Position numbers and translations under genes: made by a program. A stretch of DNA of 64,000 nt from Ruminococcus sp. (GTDB lineage: Bacteria > Bacillota > Clostridia > Oscillospirales > Acutalibacteraceae), in assembly GCA_022510945.1 (NCBI GenBank), contig JAFLSK010000005.1:9308-73307 (forward strand). Direction: 5' to 3'. Positions 20,295 through 30,427 of the stretch are shown here, in pieces (position 1 is the first letter of the stretch; each line of letters opens with the position of its first letter). Below the pieces are notes generated by a model that made no database searches, had not been told where the DNA came from, and saw only the letters and a list, made by a program, of their open reading frames with translations.

Positions 20295-22238
20295 TTATCT
20301 TATCTCCTTGGACTCGATTTCCTTTACTGCGGACGAGATGAAGTCGTCAAGCGGCATTGAACCGAGGTCGCCGTCCTTTCTGTGGCGCACGGATACGGAA
20401 TTGTTTTCGATATCTTTGTCGCCGAGGACGAACATATAAGGCACCTTCTGGAGCTGAGCCTCGCGGATTTTGTAGCCGATTTTCTCACTTCTGTCGTCAA
20501 TTTCAACACGCATACCGTAAGTTTCAAGCTTATTCTTTATATCGTAAGCGTAGTCAACGTGGCGATCGGCAATCGGAAGCAGCTTAACCTGAACAGGAGC
20601 AAGCCACATCGGGAACGCGCCCGCGTACTTCTCTATAAGCAGAGCGAGAGTACGCTCGTAGCAGCCGATTGACGTACGGTGGATGATATACGGATTCTTT
20701 TTCTTTCCGTCCGTATCCACATACTCCATACCGAATTTCTCGGCAATAAGTCCGTCAATCTGAATCGTGATGAGGGTATCCTCCTTGCCGTAAACGTTCT
20801 TAATCTGAATATCAAGCTTAGGTCCGTAGAACGCAGCCTCGCCTACGCCGATTTCGTAAGGGATTTCGAGATGGTCGAGGATTCTCTTCATCATACCCTG
20901 AACATTGTTCCACTCCTCGTCGGTTCCAATGTACTTCTCACGGTTATCGGGATCCCACTGCGAGAAACGATAGCTTACATCCTCGTAGAGACCTACTGTT
21001 TTCAGCATAAATATTGCAAGCTCTAAGCAGCCGCGGAACTCGTCCTCAAGCTGCTCGGGGGTACACATAAGGTGACCCTCGGAGATTGTGAACTGGCGCA
21101 CGCGGATAAGTCCGTGCATTTCGCCCGACGCCTCGTTACGGAAGAGTGTGGAGGTCTCGTTATATCTGAGAGGAAGGTCGCGGTAGGAACGCTGACGATT
21201 GAGGTACGCCTGATACTGGAACGGACAGGTCATCGGACGGAGGGCAAACACTTCGTCGTCCTTTTCCTCGTCACCGAGGACAAACATTCCGTCCTTGTAG
21301 TGATCCCAGTGACCGCTGATTTTGTAGAGGTCGGATTTTGCCATAAACGGCGTCTTGGTAAGCTGCCAGCCCCTTTTCTGCTCCTCGTCCTCGACGAAAC
21401 GCTGGAGAAGCTGGATGATGCGCGCACCCTTCGGAAGGAGTACGGGAAGTCCCTGACCGATAACGTCAGCGGTAGTAAAAAGCTCAAGCTCGCGGCCAAG
21501 CTTATTGTGGTCGCGCTTTTTAGCCTCTTCCATAGCGATTAAGTGCTCCTCAAGCATTGACGCCTTCGGGAAGGCTACGCCGTAAACTCGACACAGCTGA
21601 GCGTTCTTGGCATCTCCGCGCCAATATGCACCCGTGCAGTTCGTGAGAGCGATGGCTTTGATTGCGGAAACGTCCATAAGGTGAGGTCCTGCACAGAGGT
21701 CAACGAACTCGTCCTGCTTATAGAATGTGATTTTTTCGCCCTTATCGGAGTGCTCCTTACAAAGTTCAACCTTATACGGCTCGCCCATATCCTCGAGCAT
21801 TTTAACAGCCTCATCGGGCTCAAGTTCGAAACGTTCGAGAGCGATTTTTGACTTAACAATCTTTTTCATCTCGGCAGTAATTTTGTCGAGATCCTCGCGT
21901 GTAAATGGCTTTTCAACGTCAAAGTCATAGTAAAAACCATTGTCAACAGCAGGACCGATTGCGAATTTTGCGCTTGGATAGAGGCGCTTTACAGCCTGCG
22001 CGAGAACGTGAGAGGCTGTGTGCCAGAACGCCTTCTTGCCGTTTACGTCGTCGAACGTAAGAAGTTCAAGCTTGCAGTCCCCTGTTATAGGTGTGCGTAG
22101 GTCGCAAACCTCGCCGTCAATTTTAGCGGCACAGACCGATTTGTACAGTCCCATACCGATTGATTTTGCGATTTCAGCGGGCGTGATATTCTCCTCGTAC
22201 TGATTTACTACTCCGCCTTTTAACTCAACATTTAACAT
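20295..22238 (-). CDS. thrS: threonyl-tRNA synthetase
   Basis: 647 aa; TGS, HTASHVLAQAVKRLYP, class II core (PMTCPFQYQAYL..RDLPLRYNE). Confidence 0.97.
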   Translation of the reverse strand: MLNVELKGGVVNQYEENITPAEIAKSIGMGLYKSVCAAKIDGEVCDLRTPITGDCKLELLTFDDVNGKKAFWHTASHVLAQAVKRLYPSAKFAIGPAVDNGFYYDFDVEKPFTREDLDKITAEMKKIVKSKIALERFELEPDEAVKMLEDMGEPYKVELCKEHSDKGEKITFYKQDEFVDLCAGPHLMDVSAIKAIALTNCTGAYWRGDAKNAQLCRVYGVAFPKASMLEEHLIAMEEAKKRDHNKLGRELELFTTADVIGQGLPVLLPKGARIIQLLQRFVEDEEQKRGWQLTKTPFMAKSDLYKISGHWDHYKDGMFVLGDEEKDDEVFALRPMTCPFQYQAYLNRQRSYRDLPLRYNETSTLFRNEASGEMHGLIRVRQFTISEGHLMCTPEQLEDEFRGCLELAIFMLKTVGLYEDVSYRFSQWDPDNREKYIGTDEEWNNVQGMMKRILDHLEIPYEIGVGEAAFYGPKLDIQIKNVYGKEDTLITIQIDGLIAEKFGMEYVDTDGKKKNPYIIHRTSIGCYERTLALLIEKYAGAFPMWLAPVQVKLLPIADRHVDYAYDIKNKLETYGMRVEIDDRSEKIGYKIREAQLQKVPYMFVLGDKDIENNSVSVRHRKDGDLGSMPLDDFISSAVKEIESKEIR

Positions 22239-22249
22239 AATTTGTTACT

Positions 22250-22495
22250 CCTCTTTCTTAAAATGAAAAGCCGCTCCAACATTCCCTCAGGAATATTGGG
22301 GCGACTGAATTTACACATCGCGGTTCCACCCAACTTCGGTTTTGTAAAACCCTCGAAGGCTGTTAACGGAGCCAACCGCCGCGCCATTTCCTGCGCGGTG
22401 CTCAAAGGTGGTAACACAAAGCGGCTCTGCATACTTGCACCGTCCGTATGCTCTCTGTAAGGGCTTCGCTCTGTATCGTGTCCTTATCAACGCTG
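22250..22495 (-). promoter_or_regulatory. T-box riboswitch leader of thrS
   Basis: T-box sequence TGGGTGGAACCGCG (minus strand, 22319-22332), upstream GGTGCAAG, candidate ACC specifier at 22410-22412, terminator hairpin at about 22264-22301. Confidence 0.93.
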
Positions 22496-22500
22496 AAAAT

Positions 22501-22529
22501 ATTATACTATCGTGATTTTAAGATGTCAA
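22501..22529 (-). promoter_or_regulatory. consensus sigma70 promoter of the thrS T-box transcript
   Basis: minus strand TTGACA-17-TATAAT, perfect hexamers. Confidence 0.85.
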
Positions 22530-22536
22530 TAGTGAA

Positions 22537-23850
22537 TTAATTGTTCATATCGGCGATAAGACGGTCGATTTTCGCCATTGTTTCCTCGTCCTCAGAGACT
22601 TCGCGGGTAACGATTATAGGCTCCTGAGGCGTTACAACACGCTTTTCGGCTATCACGGGCTCGCTCGGCACATCGGCAATTTCCATATCGAGTACAGGCT
22701 CGCTTGGCTCGGCGACAGGATTTTCGGGTATTTCAGGGAATACGGGCTCGTTATTTATGGAAATGCCACCTTCGAAGGATTCAGCATCTTCCTTTTTAAT
22801 ATAGATTGCTCCGTCGTCAACCTCATCGGGAGCAACTACAAAATCATCAATCGGGTAGTCTTCGACATCGCGGCCGTAAACGAGAGAGTCAGTGTCGATA
22901 ATTTCCGGCGCTTTGACGAATGTCTCAACCTCAGCACCGGCAAAGGAATAGTCATAGTCGTCTGTAATATTATCGGACTTTACAACAAAGTCGTCTCCGT
23001 TTGTGCCGTAGCCGCCGTAGAGACTTTCCGACTCGCCGTACTCATCAAGGTCAAATTTTATAATCTGCTCTTCTTTTGTTCTCATAAAACGCGTGAGCTC
23101 AATATTAACAAAAATAACGTAGAGCGCAATCGCAAGGAACAAAAGCTGCGTAATATTCTCTGAATAATCGAAACCGTTAATAATTATTGAGCATATTCCT
23201 TTTGCTCCGATAGTAAGGCCGAGGCCCGCAAGCGGAAAACCATAGAGAAACAACGACTTGACGGGATTCTTGCCGTCAACGGTGGTGATGACCATTGAAA
23301 GCTTGAATAAATAAATCATCATAAACGAACATACGAAAATCATAAGCGGATCAATCGAATTAACCGATACAATGCGGTTGCCGAGGAATTCGCTTATGAG
23401 CATAAGTCCTCCCCATACCGGCATTACAAGGAAGAAATACGACATATTCGGAAGGAAATTTCTACCTTGAATGTGCGAGAGCGCAATTACAACAAGGCTG
23501 ACAGCAGTCAACATTCCGAATAGTGAAACAACCAAAACGAAAAAATCGACAGCGCCGCTTTGTAAGTTCAAAATTGCGTTAAGAGACGACTTAGACGCCG
23601 CGAGAGCTGCAGCGAGCATAGAAAACACCGCCGCAGGAATATTATGCGAAATCAGATATATAGGCGAAGTTTTTCTGTCAATTGCAACGAAAATGATGTT
23701 TATAATAAACATAGCAATAACTGAAGCAAGCGCAAAATATGAGATTTCGTTATTCTTTAAATTTATGATAGAAAAGGTTCCGAGAATCAAAATTGCAATC
23801 GCTGCCAGCGAAAATAATATGAAGGGAATCCAGCAAAGTTTTGATTTCAT
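22537..23850 (-). CDS. multi-pass membrane protein with long acidic cytoplasmic tail
   Basis: 437 aa; several TM segments then acidic/Pro-rich C-terminus. Confidence 0.6.
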   Translation of the reverse strand: MKSKLCWIPFILFSLAAIAILILGTFSIINLKNNEISYFALASVIAMFIINIIFVAIDRKTSPIYLISHNIPAAVFSMLAAALAASKSSLNAILNLQSGAVDFFVLVVSLFGMLTAVSLVVIALSHIQGRNFLPNMSYFFLVMPVWGGLMLISEFLGNRIVSVNSIDPLMIFVCSFMMIYLFKLSMVITTVDGKNPVKSLFLYGFPLAGLGLTIGAKGICSIIINGFDYSENITQLLFLAIALYVIFVNIELTRFMRTKEEQIIKFDLDEYGESESLYGGYGTNGDDFVVKSDNITDDYDYSFAGAEVETFVKAPEIIDTDSLVYGRDVEDYPIDDFVVAPDEVDDGAIYIKKEDAESFEGGISINNEPVFPEIPENPVAEPSEPVLDMEIADVPSEPVIAEKRVVTPQEPIIVTREVSEDEETMAKIDRLIADMNN

Positions 23851-23949
23851 AATATGTTATACGTTCCTTTCAATATATGTAATATTAGCATTAATTTCAA
23901 ACATATAATATTTTAAGCCAAAGAGACACTTATGTCAAGAGAGGACAAT

Positions 23950-24534
23950 ATGAAAAAGAAATTAATCGGAATTTTATTGCTCATAGCGGCTATGATGAGT
24001 ATACCGCTGGTTACGGTGCGAAACGGCGTATTTTCTGACGTCAAAGAAGTTTTTCGTGACAACAATACGAATAAATCTGAAAAATTAACTGAGCTTGTAT
24101 GCGCAAGCTACAGGGATGAATACTGTAATGAAGCTATTAACGCACTCGCTATTATTCTAAATTCGAATTATAAAGCAGAAAAGAAAAAATTTACCGATAA
24201 AGATTTTATGAACAAGGAGGAGTTTATAAAGAAATACGGAGAAGATAAATATTCTTTTATAGAAAAAACAGTAGCAGAATTTAAAGATAAAACGATTAAG
24301 TACATGAAAAAAACAGTTTATACTCCCCTGTTCTATTTATCTGACGGATATACGATGAAAAGCGAAAAATATCCGCAGCTCAGAGACTGCGCCTGTCCGT
24401 GGGATAAGCTTAGCGACGAATTTGAGGAATGTGGAAATATAAACGGGATTAGTATGAACACGGTAAACGAGCTTTGTAAAAAAGGAGCAAGCTACAAAGA
24501 GGCACTCAGGTGGTTTATAAACGCTAAAGTATAA
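23950..24534 (+). CDS. hypothetical exported/anchored protein
   Basis: RBS AGAGGA before ATG 23950; N-terminal hydrophobic segment. Confidence 0.55.
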   Translation: MKKKLIGILLLIAAMMSIPLVTVRNGVFSDVKEVFRDNNTNKSEKLTELVCASYRDEYCNEAINALAIILNSNYKAEKKKFTDKDFMNKEEFIKKYGEDKYSFIEKTVAEFKDKTIKYMKKTVYTPLFYLSDGYTMKSEKYPQLRDCACPWDKLSDEFEECGNINGISMNTVNELCKKGASYKEALRWFINAKV

Positions 24535-24536
24535 GA

Positions 24537-24568
24537 AGAGCAGTTCCGTGGCGGAACTGCTCTTGTTA
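24537..24568. terminator. bidirectional terminator
   Basis: AGAGCAGTTCC-gtggc-GGAACTGCTCT. Confidence 0.75.
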
Positions 24569-24581
24569 GTTTAGAAAAGTA

Positions 24582-25457
24582 TTATCCCTTAACTGCGCCT
24601 GCAACAACACCTTCGATAATATACTTCTGACACGCGAAGTAGAAGATAATAATCGGAACGATACTGAGCACGATAAGCGCCATAATAGCACTTGTGTCCG
24701 TGTGACCGTAGCTACCGTTGAGGTACTGAATATGAATCGGTATCGTCTTGTAGAGGCTCTTATCAAGGATAAGATACGGAAGAAGATAGTCGTTCCATAT
24801 CCACATTGTCTCAAGAATACCGACAGAGATAAAGGTAGGCTTCATAATCGGAAGAACTATGCCGAAGAAGGTCTTAATCGGACCGGCACCGTCAACGTTA
24901 GCCGCCTCTTCAATCTCAATCGGAATGGACTTTACAAAGCCCGAGAACATAAATACAGCGAGACCTGCGCCGAATCCAAGGTAAACGACGAGGATACCTA
25001 AGGGGTTCGTAAGCTTCAGGGTGTCGGCTGTTTTAGCAAGCGTGAACATAACCATCTGGAAAGGAACTACCATAGAGAAAATACAGAAATAGTAGATGAT
25101 CTTGCAGATGAGAGAGTTCGAGCGCATAAGATACCACGCGCACATTGAGGTGCACACGAGGATAAGCGCAACGCCGAAAACAGTGATGAAAAAGCTGCAC
25201 AGAATGGTCTGCCAGAACGGGAAATCTCCGAAGAACATACCTGTTATGTAGCTTTGGAACCCTTGGAAGGTCTCTGCGTTTGGAAGGTTAAACACGCCGC
25301 GGCTTATGCCGGCGTTTGATTTAAAGGAGTTCATCAAAACGAAGAACACGGGAGCGACGTAGAATATGGAGATTATCGACAGGACAATCGTCATAATCTT
25401 CATACCGAGGGTCTGCTTTTTGTGCTGCTTCGGCTCCTTAGCTTTCATCATAGCCAT
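24582..25457 (-). CDS. carbohydrate ABC transporter permease (MalG type)
   Basis: EAA loop EIEEAANVDGAGPIKTFFGIVLPIMKP; ends VAGAVKG. Confidence 0.92.
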   Translation of the reverse strand: MAMMKAKEPKQHKKQTLGMKIMTIVLSIISIFYVAPVFFVLMNSFKSNAGISRGVFNLPNAETFQGFQSYITGMFFGDFPFWQTILCSFFITVFGVALILVCTSMCAWYLMRSNSLICKIIYYFCIFSMVVPFQMVMFTLAKTADTLKLTNPLGILVVYLGFGAGLAVFMFSGFVKSIPIEIEEAANVDGAGPIKTFFGIVLPIMKPTFISVGILETMWIWNDYLLPYLILDKSLYKTIPIHIQYLNGSYGHTDTSAIMALIVLSIVPIIIFYFACQKYIIEGVVAGAVKG

Positions 25458-26329
25458 TACTGCTGCACCTCCCTCTTCCTTGTGAAATAGAGCTGAGCGA
25501 GAGCAATTACGACTACAATTACGAAGAAGATAACTGCCTCAGCCTGACCTACACCGCGCGAGTTTTGGTTCGCGTAGAAGGTCTTGTAAATATTGAGCGC
25601 AATCATCTCGGTTTTGTAGATTGTTGTACCGCCTGTACCGACAACACCCGGCAGACCGTTCGTGAGAGCTAAGTTCTGGTCGAAAAGCTTAAAGGAGTTT
25701 GTGAGTGTAAGGAAGGTACAGATTGTGATTGACGGAGCCATCATCGGGATAGTGACCTTAGTCAGAATTTGCTTTTTGGTTGCGCCGTCAATACGCGCGG
25801 CTTCATAAAGGTCGTGAGGAACACTCTGGAAGCCCGCGATGTAAATAATCATCATATATCCGGCCTGCTGCCAGCACATAAGAATTATAAGTCCCCAAAA
25901 GCCGAACTTCTCGTTAAGTACGAGGTTCGTGCCGTAGTTTGTGAGGATTCCGTTGAAAATCTGCTGCCATATATATCCGAGGATAATTCCGCCGATAAGG
26001 TTCGGCATAAAGAACACCGTACGGAACACATTAGACCCACGGATTCCGAGGGTGAGGATATAAGCGACAGCAAACGCTATCACGTTGATAAGCACTACGG
26101 AAACTACAACAAAAACGCAGGTAAACCAGAACGACTGCAGAAAGCCTTCATTCTGAAAAGCCTTTATGTAGTTGCCGATTCCGATAAACTGAGCGTTGCT
26201 TACTGTGCGGAATTTACAAAACGAGAGGTAAATGCCGCTGAAAAACGGATAAATAAATCCTATGATAAAAGCGGCAAAGGTCGGAAGGACGAAGATTAAG
26301 AAGAATAATTTATTACGTTTTTTAAACAT
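25457..26329 (-). CDS. carbohydrate ABC transporter permease (MalF type)
   Basis: EAA loop DLYEAARIDGATKKQILTKVTIPMMAP. Confidence 0.92.
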   Translation of the reverse strand: MFKKRNKLFFLIFVLPTFAAFIIGFIYPFFSGIYLSFCKFRTVSNAQFIGIGNYIKAFQNEGFLQSFWFTCVFVVVSVVLINVIAFAVAYILTLGIRGSNVFRTVFFMPNLIGGIILGYIWQQIFNGILTNYGTNLVLNEKFGFWGLIILMCWQQAGYMMIIYIAGFQSVPHDLYEAARIDGATKKQILTKVTIPMMAPSITICTFLTLTNSFKLFDQNLALTNGLPGVVGTGGTTIYKTEMIALNIYKTFYANQNSRGVGQAEAVIFFVIVVVIALAQLYFTRKREVQQ

Positions 26330-26421
26330 AATTACCCTTTCCGTTTCTTAAACTTGTTTCTATTGTCTAATGAAAAGTGGGAGCGATACCGCCCCCACCG
26401 AAAAAACCTGGTCAGTGACGA

Positions 26422-27747
26422 TTAGCCGTTAGCCTTTGCGTACTCTGTTGCCCAACCGTCAACGAATGCTGAAACAACTGCGTCCCATTCGCCCTTGCCA
26501 GCAGCGTACTGAGTAAGAGCAGTACCTACACCGTTCTTCCAGTCTTCGCTCGGCATTGTTGTGAAGTTCCATGTTACAGGAGTTTTGCCTGCTTCAACCA
26601 TCTCTGTGTCACACTTAACGAGCTGGTTTGTAGCTTCCTTAGCGTTCTTGAAAGGAATTACAAAGCCCATATCGTCAGCGAGAGCAGCTGTACCTGTCTC
26701 GGAGGTTACACACCAGTTGATGAAAGCGAGTGTAGCAGCCTTATCATCTGCAGAAGCCTCGTTGTTTACGCACCAGTAGTTCTCAGAACCTGTGCAGAGA
26801 CCCTGCTCCTCTTCGCCCTCTACGCCGATGTAAATCGGGAGCATTCCGAGGTCGTCGTCTGTGAGACCGCCCTCTGTGAGTGTGCCGTACTCCCAAGTAC
26901 CGTTCTGGAAGAATACAGCGTCGCCGTCGATGAACTCTGTCTCAGCGTCTGTACCTGTCTTGGAAGCGAGGTCAGTCGGAGCGCATGTGGAATCTGTGAT
27001 GTAGAGATCCCAGATTTTCTTGTAGTTGTCGAGGTATGTGCCCTTGATAGCGTCTGTTGTGGAAATGCCGTCAGCCTTGTACTCATAGTAGATAGGCATA
27101 TTAGCAAGGTGAGTCTTGAATCTCCAGTCAGAGGAGCCGTCCATACCTGCGGATGTGAACGCACCCTTAACGCCGAGAGCGTCCTTGTTAGCCTGAATTT
27201 CGTCAGCAACTGTCTTAAGCTGATTGAAGTTGTTAAGCTCGTCAATGCTCTTTACGGTAGCAAAGTCGGAGTCAAAATACTTCTGGAGAAGCGTTTTGTT
27301 GTAGATGATACCATAGGTCTCGATAACGTAAGCGATACCGTAGGTAGCGTCGCCGTCCTTGAGAGCAAACTCGTCGTTTGTAAGCTCGCCGAGAACGTCA
27401 GAGCCTGTGAGGTCCATACAGTAGTCCTTCCAGTTAGCAAGACCTACAGGGCCGTTAACCTGGAAGAGTGTCGGAGCGTTGTCCTTGTCCATAGCAGCGG
27501 TGAGCGTGGACTCATAAGTACCCTCAGCAGCGGTCTCAACCTTAACCTCGATACCGGTCTCCTCGGTGTACTTTGCAGCTAAATCCTTCCACGCCTGATC
27601 CTGCTCGGGCTTAAAGTTAAGATAGTAAACCTTGCCGTTTGCTGCATCGCCTGTGGATGGGCCGTTGTTTGAGCAGCCCGCTAACACGCCTGCTGTCATA
27701 AGACCCGCAAGACCGAGAGCAGCTAATCTCTTGATTGTTGTTTTCAT
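26422..27747 (-). CDS. carbohydrate ABC transporter substrate-binding lipoprotein
   Basis: lipobox LMTAGVLAGCSNN; SBP_bac_1-like sequence. Confidence 0.92.
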   Translation of the reverse strand: MKTTIKRLAALGLAGLMTAGVLAGCSNNGPSTGDAANGKVYYLNFKPEQDQAWKDLAAKYTEETGIEVKVETAAEGTYESTLTAAMDKDNAPTLFQVNGPVGLANWKDYCMDLTGSDVLGELTNDEFALKDGDATYGIAYVIETYGIIYNKTLLQKYFDSDFATVKSIDELNNFNQLKTVADEIQANKDALGVKGAFTSAGMDGSSDWRFKTHLANMPIYYEYKADGISTTDAIKGTYLDNYKKIWDLYITDSTCAPTDLASKTGTDAETEFIDGDAVFFQNGTWEYGTLTEGGLTDDDLGMLPIYIGVEGEEEQGLCTGSENYWCVNNEASADDKAATLAFINWCVTSETGTAALADDMGFVIPFKNAKEATNQLVKCDTEMVEAGKTPVTWNFTTMPSEDWKNGVGTALTQYAAGKGEWDAVVSAFVDGWATEYAKANG

Positions 27748-28111
27748 ACTTATCACCTTTCTGTGAAAAATTTTCGGTCCGTATCAGACGTCGGACCTCC
27801 GTCCTTGGGAGTTGCATCAGTTTCTTCAAAAAGTTTTTGAGAAAACCGATAAAATCAAAACTTCCTCATTGATTAGAATATTAGCACAAAGAAATTTAAA
27901 AAGCAATACTTTTTTTGTTTTATTTTTCTTAATTTTTAGTTAATTTTTTTAAAATATGGATATTGTTTCCATATATGATTAGTATTTATCACGTTTCTAT
28001 GATTGTCGACAAAATCATCAGTTAAAGCTTACAGTTTTGTAACTATATTTCTGTGGAAAAATTAGTCCTGTTATGATAGAATTAACTGATTAAATATCAG
28101 AGGAGTTTGTT

Positions 28112-28948
28112 ATGAAATTTAACAATTCTGCATTTGCAAGATTTTTCAGATACTTCCCGAAGCTTTTTTCCGCGGGATTGCTATACTCCGTACCGTTGGC
28201 GGTATTTGTAGGAATTTTCATACTTATCGGATATCTTACGGGGCTTAACAACATAATACTGTGGGGACTCGGTATAATTCCAGCTGCGCCGATGCTTGCG
28301 GGGCTCGTGATGGTTATACGCAAGATTGCTATTGAAAAAACGGACGTAAGGCTTTTTGACATTTTCCTTACGGCTGTTAAGGAGAATTTAAAAGCGTTTC
28401 TTCTGCACGGCGTGGTAATGTACCTGATTATATCGTGCACATTCTTCTCGCTTTTGTATTACGGGTCGCTTGCGAGGACGGATATTGTGTATGGATATAT
28501 CCTTACTATATATGTACTGTTTACGGCGATACTGTTAATTATGATGTTCTACATACCGATTATGTCGGTGACGTACGAGTTGAGAATGTGGGATATTTAC
28601 AAAAACTCGTTTCTGCTCGTGTTCGGTAAAATACTGAGGAATTTAAGCGCACTCGCGCTCGTGCTGATTGTATCGCTTGCGGCGTTTTCAGCGATTGTTT
28701 TCTTAAGCGGCGTGTGGCTGTGGGTAGTTGTTGCGGTTATCGTTCTGCTCTATCCCCTTCTGTTCTTTTACATTACGATTTCCGTGATTTCAAAAGGCCT
28801 GCAGGACGCCGTGGGCTCGTTTACAAACCCGCTGCCAAGTGATTCAGACGACAGCGAAGAGGTTAAAGAAGCTATCTGCAACGCAGCAAGCGACAGCGAC
28901 TATGTTTACGTCAACGGAAAAATGATTAAGGTGGACAAAAATAAATAA
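28112..28948 (+). CDS. YesL/DUF624-like membrane protein
   Basis: multi-pass; divergent from sugar ABC operon; YesL-like N-terminal region. Confidence 0.55.
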   Translation: MKFNNSAFARFFRYFPKLFSAGLLYSVPLAVFVGIFILIGYLTGLNNIILWGLGIIPAAPMLAGLVMVIRKIAIEKTDVRLFDIFLTAVKENLKAFLLHGVVMYLIISCTFFSLLYYGSLARTDIVYGYILTIYVLFTAILLIMMFYIPIMSVTYELRMWDIYKNSFLLVFGKILRNLSALALVLIVSLAAFSAIVFLSGVWLWVVVAVIVLLYPLLFFYITISVISKGLQDAVGSFTNPLPSDSDDSEEVKEAICNAASDSDYVYVNGKMIKVDKNK

Positions 28949-28963
28949 TATAGGGTATATAAA

Positions 28964-28998
28964 AAGAGCAGTTCCAATCACTGGAACTGCTCGTATTT
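28964..28998. terminator. bidirectional terminator between 28112 gene and dacF-like gene
   Basis: AGAGCAGTTCCA-atcac-TGGAACTGCTC followed by T-rich. Confidence 0.75.
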
Positions 28999-29003
28999 TT
29001 TAA

Positions 29004-30353
29004 TTAAAAATTGCGGTATCTGCGCACGTTTCTGCGGCGTTTGCGGTTACGGCTACGGATAATTGAACTTACAATTATGTAGATAATCAGCAGAAGTATA
29101 ATCGCAGCTATTACAACGATAAACCAATTTGAGAAAACTATGCTCTTTATTACAGAGAGGACATAGAGAATTCCACTGCGCTCGACGGTCTCTGAGGAAA
29201 CGAGGTTTACTGTCGCAAGCTCCTGCTTTCCTTTAGCGCCCTTGCCCTCATAATAAACGGTAGCCTTTCCGATAACGTCGCCTTCCTTAATCGGAGCGTC
29301 CACGCTCTCGGGGATTTTCTTTTCTATAATTATATTCTTTTCCTCATAATCCTTAGGGACGATTGAGTTGATGTTCGTCTCGGGAACGAGCTGAACGCTG
29401 CTCTTGCCCCACGCGAGGTTGATTTTCTGCTCGCAAATCGGGGTGTTTGAGGACGCAACCTGATTGAGTTCGAGCTCAGTAAGCGCCCAACGGAACAGCT
29501 CCTTGGCATCAATCATTGTGCCGTACTCGTCTGGCTCCTTGATTGGATTCATAAGGAATACGCCGAGGTAGGAATAGCCGTCGGCAGAGCCTATTGAAAC
29601 GAGGCAGTGGCCTGCTTCGTCGGTGGTACCTGTCTTAACGCCCTGAGCGTACTGGTAGTAGTAACTGCCACCTCGGTTGGGGTCAATCATATAGTTGGTG
29701 GTTACGAGCGGATAACTCTCACCTTCAACGTAATAAGTCGCTGTGTTCGTAATCTCAGAAAACTCAGGGAGCGTTAATGCATACTGGGTCATTATCGCGA
29801 GGTCATTTGCGGTGGTGTAGTGGTTGTCGTCGTGGAGTCCGTCGGGGTTTGTAAAATGAGTGTTTTTACAACCGAGTTCCTTAGCCTTTTCGTTCATCAT
29901 ATCGACAAACTTCTGTGTGTCTCCGCCGCCGATATAATCAGCAAGAACTACCGCCGCATCGTTACCGGACGGAACCATCATCGAATAGAGAAGGTCGAGG
30001 ACGGTCATAGTTTCTCCAACGTGCGAGAACACATGGGCAACCGAGCTCCCTGTACCGTTAAGGACGTCAAGCACGGACTGTTTTATCTCAACCTTTGTGC
30101 GTTTAAAGTCGCTGACGTGCTCGGCGACAACTATGTAGGTCATAATCTTCGTGGTTGAGGCGGGATAGCGCTTCTCGTCAGCCTTTACGCTGTAGACGGT
30201 CTGTCCCGTGTCCAGATTTATAAGCAGAGCCGACTTGGACTTAAGCTTTACTTTATTCTTATAGTTAGCCGCAGATACCGGCACGAGCGACGTCGTGAAA
30301 ACTGTGCATACAACTATCAGAACCGATAAAAGGAGTGATAGCTTTTTCTTCAT
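29004..30353 (-). CDS. D-alanyl-D-alanine carboxypeptidase (PBP5/DacF family)
   Basis: signal peptide; SxxK YPASTTKIMT, SGN MVPSGNDAAV, KTG VKTGTTDEAGHC. Confidence 0.94.
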   Translation of the reverse strand: MKKKLSLLLSVLIVVCTVFTTSLVPVSAANYKNKVKLKSKSALLINLDTGQTVYSVKADEKRYPASTTKIMTYIVVAEHVSDFKRTKVEIKQSVLDVLNGTGSSVAHVFSHVGETMTVLDLLYSMMVPSGNDAAVVLADYIGGGDTQKFVDMMNEKAKELGCKNTHFTNPDGLHDDNHYTTANDLAIMTQYALTLPEFSEITNTATYYVEGESYPLVTTNYMIDPNRGGSYYYQYAQGVKTGTTDEAGHCLVSIGSADGYSYLGVFLMNPIKEPDEYGTMIDAKELFRWALTELELNQVASSNTPICEQKINLAWGKSSVQLVPETNINSIVPKDYEEKNIIIEKKIPESVDAPIKEGDVIGKATVYYEGKGAKGKQELATVNLVSSETVERSGILYVLSVIKSIVFSNWFIVVIAAIILLLIIYIIVSSIIRSRNRKRRRNVRRYRNF

Positions 30354-30427
30354 ATATATACCTCCGATTTTTAGTGTTTAGCGTTACTTAGTATAACATA
30401 AACTAAGTGTATTTACAATATATAACG

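Noticed and set aside
22232-22460. 66-aa and 72-aa ORFs upstream of thrS
   Set aside because: Lie within the T-box leader RNA.
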